From an uncultured Mycoplasmatota bacterium (GTDB lineage: Bacteria; Bacillota_I; Bacilli_A; RF39; UBA660): 64,000 nucleotides of DNA. A model generated the notes under the pieces. It was not told where the DNA came from. It saw only the letters and a list, made by a program, of their open reading frames with translations, and made no database searches. The position numbers and the translations under genes are program-made. The first letter of the stretch is position 1. Each line of letters begins with the position of its first letter. This document shows positions 60,089-64,000 of this stretch, piece after piece. The stretch is taken from assembly GCA_900546275.1 (NCBI GenBank), contig URCH01000001.1:62001-126000 (forward strand), given 5' to 3'.

Positions 60089-61372
60089 TTAGTTGTTTTT
60101 ATTAACATAAACTAAGATTTCTTTTCTTAATTTTATTATTGCATAAACATTTATTAGAATAAGTAGAGCAACTATTATATCTACTAAAGACCATAAGTAA
60201 TATGAAGAAGCAATGCAACCAACAAATACTATGAGTACAGTCGCTAATTTAAGTAAAAAGATTTTTATACTATTTACATTACCAAAATATTTTAAACAAG
60301 ATTCACCATAATAATAAGCTGTAACTATTGTTGAAAATGAAAATAAAATTATTGATAAAGTTAATACAATATCACCTAAAGAACCAAAATGGTACAAAAA
60401 AGCATTTTTAGTCATTTCTATACCATTCATATCAATATAATTTAAATCTTGATAGTTACTAGTTAAAACTATTATAGCTGTTGATATGCATATTAAAAAC
60501 GTAGTTATATATATTCCAAGCATTTGAATATATCCTTGTTTAACTATATCCGTACTACAACTTGTAGATGATACTATACTTCCTGTTCCAATACCAGATT
60601 CGTTTGAAAAAATTCCCCTTTGTATGCCAATTAAAAATCCTGATATAAAACCTGCAAAAAAAGATTTAAAGTTAAAAGCATCTTTTATAATTTCTATAAA
60701 TATTTGAGGAATTTTATTAATATTTAAAATTAAGACTATAAAAGCAAATAAAATATATATAATTGTCATTATAGGTACTATCACAGTTGAAAACTTAGTA
60801 ATTTGCTTTAATCCTCCATATATTATTATAAACGTTATTATTGAAAGAACGGTAGCTATAAAAAAAACATTTATGTTAGTATTTACTAAACTTCTTGTTA
60901 TTGTATTAGATTGTATTCCACAAAAAAATCCAACATAACCTACAATTATTAATATTGCATACATATTTCCAAGCGTTTTATTTTTTAATCCTTTCTTTAT
61001 ATAATAACTAGGACCACCTTTATACTGAAAATTAACATCTTGTTCTTTATATATACCACCTAATATAGTTTCACAAAATGTATTTGGTGCACATAAAAAT
61101 ACTGTTACTATAAGCCAAAAAATTGTTCCTATTCCACCTGTATATATAGCAAGTGAAACACCTGCAACACTACCTACTCCTATTCTTCCTGCAAGTGTTA
61201 GCATTAATGTTTGAAAATTTGATATACCACTTGTTTTACTATTTGAACCAATTGATTTAAACATGGACTTAAAATTAAATTGGATTCCTTTTAGTTTATA
61301 AGTGAAATATATACTAGATGTTAAAATAATTAATGTCGCAAAAAACCATAATACCTTTGTTATAATTTGCAT
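60089..61372 (-). CDS. AGCS-family sodium:amino-acid symporter
   Basis: 427 residues from the ATG at 61372 (GGTGAT upstream). About 11 TM helices. The family signature FQTLMLTLAGRIGVGSVAGVSLA is intact, followed by NTFCETILGGIYKEQ and FISGFLIGIQRGIFSNESGIGTG. Imports alanine or glycine with sodium. Confidence 0.92.
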   Translation of the reverse strand: MQIITKVLWFFATLIILTSSIYFTYKLKGIQFNFKSMFKSIGSNSKTSGISNFQTLMLTLAGRIGVGSVAGVSLAIYTGGIGTIFWLIVTVFLCAPNTFCETILGGIYKEQDVNFQYKGGPSYYIKKGLKNKTLGNMYAILIIVGYVGFFCGIQSNTITRSLVNTNINVFFIATVLSIITFIIIYGGLKQITKFSTVIVPIMTIIYILFAFIVLILNINKIPQIFIEIIKDAFNFKSFFAGFISGFLIGIQRGIFSNESGIGTGSIVSSTSCSTDIVKQGYIQMLGIYITTFLICISTAIIVLTSNYQDLNYIDMNGIEMTKNAFLYHFGSLGDIVLTLSIILFSFSTIVTAYYYGESCLKYFGNVNSIKIFLLKLATVLIVFVGCIASSYYLWSLVDIIVALLILINVYAIIKLRKEILVYVNKNN

Positions 61373-61424
61373 AATATCACCAAAAAACATTATAAAACTT
61401 TAATTTGTCTTATAATGTCTTTTT

Positions 61425-62252
61425 TTATAGTGAATTTGAAATATCAATAAAAACTTCTATTGGTAATTGTTCAGCGCGAACAGTTAAATCAAAATTATAT
61501 TTTTTTAAAGTTTCTTCAATTTTTATTAAATTATAATCTTTTAAATTATTTTTCAAAGTTTTTCTTTTTTGTTTAAAACTATCACGAATTAATTTATAAA
61601 AAGTTTGTGTATCCTTTAAATATAATAAACTATTTTTTTTAGAAAATTCAACAACTATGCTATCAACGTTTGGTTTTGGAATAAATACATTTCTACTAAC
61701 ATCCATAAGTTTTTTAATATTATAATAATATCCTAAAAAAACAGAAAGTGAACTATAATCCTTACTACCAGGAGTTGCTTTAAATCTATCACCAACTTCT
61801 TTTTGTACCATTACAACTATTTTATCTACATTTAAATCGTCTTCTATAAGCTTGATTATTATTGGCGTTGTTATATAATAAGGTAAATTAGCAATAACAT
61901 ACAATTTTTCATAATTGTATTTTTTTATATCTTCTTTTACATTTGATTCTAAAAAATCTTTAAAAATTATTTCTAAATTATTTTTTTTAAATATGTTTTT
62001 TTCAAGGATTGGTTTTAGTTTTTCATCTATTTCATAACATAAAACATATTTTGCTTTTTGTGTTAATTTATCAGTTAATGAACCAGCTCCTGGACCTATT
62101 TCAATTACTAAAGTTTCATTGTCTATATGTGATTTATCTATTATAGAATTGATTATATTTTCATCTACTATAAAATTTTGTCCATACTTTTTTTTAAAAT
62201 TGAACCCATTAGATGATAAATTATCAGACATTTTTTTAGGGGAATATTCCAT
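61425..62252 (-). CDS. rsmA: 16S rRNA dimethyladenosine transferase
   Basis: 275 residues, KKYGQNFIVDENIINSII, motif I VIEIGPGAGSLTDKL, and NLPYYITTPII. Dimethylates A1518 and A1519. Next to the 3D-domain protein and tatD, matching the Bacillus order. Confidence 0.97.
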   Translation of the reverse strand: MEYSPKKMSDNLSSNGFNFKKKYGQNFIVDENIINSIIDKSHIDNETLVIEIGPGAGSLTDKLTQKAKYVLCYEIDEKLKPILEKNIFKKNNLEIIFKDFLESNVKEDIKKYNYEKLYVIANLPYYITTPIIIKLIEDDLNVDKIVVMVQKEVGDRFKATPGSKDYSSLSVFLGYYYNIKKLMDVSRNVFIPKPNVDSIVVEFSKKNSLLYLKDTQTFYKLIRDSFKQKRKTLKNNLKDYNLIKIEETLKKYNFDLTVRAEQLPIEVFIDISNSL

Positions 62253-62334
62253 TATCTCACCTCTTTATATGATTATAAAACAAGAAAAATTAATACGCAA
62301 GAAAAAAAATCACTTTAATGTAAAAGTGACCTAA

Positions 62335-63027
62335 TTACCAACCCCATCTTTTTACTGAAAATTTAACATTTCCACTTCTATCAGTTATATTATGTAGTTC
62401 TGGATCTGATTGGGTTTTAAAAGCTACATCCACAACGATTTTTCCATCATTTCGCCATGCACTTCTAAGTGCTGATCCAGTATCAAGTACAATTGCTCTA
62501 ATAGATGTTCCATCTGACTTAGTAACATCCATTACAGTTCCACATTTAAACAATGAATTATCTGCTGCAACTATTCTTAAATTCCCGTATTGTGAGTCAT
62601 TATAATACTCACTATCACTTAAATTATGAACTCCATCGGGTGTTTTGCAGCTAACATTACCAGAACAACCAACGCAGTCTGCGCCATATCCAGTAATTTC
62701 ACCACTATAATTATCTTTTGCACCTGTTCCAATTTCCACAACTTCTGTAACTGGTTCTCTAAGAGTTACTTTTTCGCCTTCTACATCATATATAATACCA
62801 ACTTCACCCTCAGTTAATACGTTTTTCGTATCACTTGAAATCTTGTCATTATATATTTTTTTTGTTTTATAATCTACTGCTTCTGCAGATGTTATCATAT
62901 TTATATTTTCAATGTTGTAAGCAACTTCTATTTTATCACTACTAACATCAGAACCAAACAATGAACTTAGTGCAACAAAAAGTATAGCAATCCATTCTTT
63001 AACTATCTTTAAAAGACATAAACTCAT
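62335..63027 (-). CDS. 3D-domain cell wall protein (YabE-like)
   Basis: 230 residues. N-terminal helix (ILFVALSSLFG), a G5-like stretch (TEGEVGIIYDVEGEKVTLRE), then a 3D domain with TGYGADCVGCSGNVSC, RIVAADNSLFKCGTVMDV and AIVLDTGSAL...VVDVAF, the three Asp motif. Probably a lytic transglycosylase-like or resuscitation-promoting factor related protein. In B. subtilis yabE lies between tatD and rnmV-ksgA, the same order. Confidence 0.85.
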   Translation of the reverse strand: MSLCLLKIVKEWIAILFVALSSLFGSDVSSDKIEVAYNIENINMITSAEAVDYKTKKIYNDKISSDTKNVLTEGEVGIIYDVEGEKVTLREPVTEVVEIGTGAKDNYSGEITGYGADCVGCSGNVSCKTPDGVHNLSDSEYYNDSQYGNLRIVAADNSLFKCGTVMDVTKSDGTSIRAIVLDTGSALRSAWRNDGKIVVDVAFKTQSDPELHNITDRSGNVKFSVKRWGW

Positions 63028-63066
63028 TTATTCACCTCTTGATTTTCTTAAACTACAATAATCATA

Positions 63067-63834
63067 TCATAAATTCAAAGTCAAATCAAATTCGCTTACT
63101 GCATTATTTGTTGTTTGTTTTAAAACACTATCTAAAGAAATATTTTTAATTTCAGAAATTTTTTTTGCTACATATATAATATTATATGGTTCATTTTTTG
63201 TTCCTCTATATGGCTCTGGAGTCAAATAAGGACTATCAGTTTCTAATAAAAAATATTTTAAATCTATATTTTTAACAACATCAACTAATTTATGAGAATT
63301 TTTAAAGGTTAAAACACCACCTATTCCAAAAACACAATTTATTTTTATAAATTCTAAAGCCATTTCTAAGCTGGAACTATAACAATGTATAACTTTTTTT
63401 AAATCTTTAAATTGTTTTAGTATTTCATATGTTTCTGCAATTGAATCCCTACTATGAATTACAACAGTTTTATTATATTTACGTGCAAGTTCTAGTTGAG
63501 AAATAAATAATTTTTTTTGTTTTTCTTTGTTATAGCCATCATAATGAAAGTCTAATCCTATTTCACCTATTCCAACAACTCTTTTATTATTAATATTATT
63601 TTCTATATGTTTTAACATTTCGTTTAATTGTTCATCAGATTCATTTGCATATTCTGGGTGAATACCAATTGTACAAAATACATTTTTATATTTTTCACTA
63701 AGATTAATACATTCTATATTGGTTTGTTTATCCACACCACTTGTTATAATTATATTGTCATCCATTTTTTTTATTACTTCATCAAGGTTGTCATAATCTT
63801 TTTTTTCTAAATGACAATGAGTATCAATCATCAT
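63067..63834 (-). CDS. tatD: TatD-family DNase
   Basis: 255 residues, MIDTHCHLEKKDYDN, IGEIGLDFHYDGYNKEKQ, VIHSRDS, CYSSS and ETDSPYLTPEPYRG. Metal-dependent 3'-5' nuclease or hydrolase. First gene of the cluster leading to rsmA. Confidence 0.96.
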   Translation of the reverse strand: MMIDTHCHLEKKDYDNLDEVIKKMDDNIIITSGVDKQTNIECINLSEKYKNVFCTIGIHPEYANESDEQLNEMLKHIENNINNKRVVGIGEIGLDFHYDGYNKEKQKKLFISQLELARKYNKTVVIHSRDSIAETYEILKQFKDLKKVIHCYSSSLEMALEFIKINCVFGIGGVLTFKNSHKLVDVVKNIDLKYFLLETDSPYLTPEPYRGTKNEPYNIIYVAKKISEIKNISLDSVLKQTTNNAVSEFDLTLNL

Positions 63835-63845
63835 ATTATATCACC

Positions 63846-63882
63846 AAAAAAAATTATATCACGTAAAGATATAATTTTCTAT
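63846..63882. terminator. Hairpin upstream of tatD, probable terminator
   Basis: AAATTATATC, seven-base loop, GATATAATTTT flanked by A tract and T tract; may end an upstream minus-strand gene outside the window. The remaining bases to 64000 hold nothing I can support. Confidence 0.6.
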
Positions 63883-64000
63883 TTTTTTCTTATAAATTGA
63901 TACCTAATTGAGAAACAAATTATCGTAAATAAATACATTAAATCTATGTAATTAAAATTAATAATTATATTTCTAATTAGAAGAAACAGAAATATCAAAA

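Noticed and set aside
1..64000. Mycoplasma genetic code (TGA as Trp)
   Set aside because: Genes such as map end in TGA, Trp codons in conserved ribosomal proteins are TGG, and only tRNA-Trp(CCA) is seen.

Overview
The window is a 64 kb stretch of a very AT-rich, low-GC Gram-positive (Bacillota) chromosome. TGA is used as a stop (for example at the end of map) and Trp is read by an ordinary tRNA-Trp(CCA), so this is not the Mycoplasma code. A cell wall is implied by LysM proteins, several murein amidases, a sortase and a sortase-anchored adhesin. Gene order recalls the origin-proximal region of Bacilli (tatD, 3D-domain protein, rsmA, tilS, ftsH, parA, parB, MscS, DUF951, ychF, rpsF-ssb-rpsR). 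Together with the missing rpmD this suggests an uncultured Bacilli/Erysipelotrichales/RF39-like lineage; I cannot name a species.

Layout. 1-2592: end of a Clp ATPase gene, a thioredoxin-like lipoprotein, a triple-LysM protein, an unknown protein, tRNA-Trp and a SleB-type hydrolase. 2598-23921: one amidase-LysM gene broken into three pieces by two unrelated integrative elements. 24051-31149: HtrA protease, Abi protein, CwlD-like amidase, RluA-type pseudouridine synthase, rRNA-type methyltransferase, L-lactate dehydrogenase, rplM-rpsI and a short-chain dehydrogenase. 31206-45180: the S10-spc-alpha ribosomal super-operon, all on the minus strand, with a clear promoter and leader upstream of rpsJ and no rpmD. 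45435-49355: small protein, membrane protein, sortase and thioester/CnaB adhesin. 49519-63834: rpsR-ssb-rpsF, ychF, an AbgT-like transporter, DUF951, MscS, parB-parA, ftsH, tilS, ung, an AGCS symporter, rsmA, a 3D-domain protein and tatD.

Main discovery. A 454-codon N-acetylmuramoyl-L-alanine amidase (Amidase_3 domain plus five LysM domains) is split into 5' (23893-23921), middle (14380-14607) and 3' (2598-3705) fragments. Element 1 (3706-14381, about 10.67 kb) and element 2 (14608-23894, about 9.29 kb) each carry a large serine recombinase. Each sits exactly in a conserved zinc-ligand motif of the catalytic domain (DAGHGG and SNHINAGG). Joining the fragments at the inferred GG and CA crossover dinucleotides restores one frame (29+228+1108 = 1365 nt = 455 codons). 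It also recreates two attP sites whose inverted-repeat arms are centred exactly on those dinucleotides. This is either two independent integrations into one dispensable target or a doubly interrupted gene restored by excision, like Bacillus sigK/skin and spsM/SPbeta.

Cargo. Element 1 carries a probable Bsp6I-like type II restriction-modification pair with a striking GC palindrome before the methylase, a RecA-like ATPase with a zinc-ribbon partner, a ClpP-like protease, a DUF3846 protein and a decayed small resolvase. Element 2 carries a four-gene operon of membrane proteins sharing an Asn/Gln-rich cytoplasmic N-terminus and one TM segment but with different outer domains (one a HExxH metalloprotease, one broken by a frameshift). 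It also has a dense field of perfect hairpins upstream of its recombinase. Neither element encodes recognisable conjugation or virion genes, so they look like mobilisable or satellite-type integrative elements.
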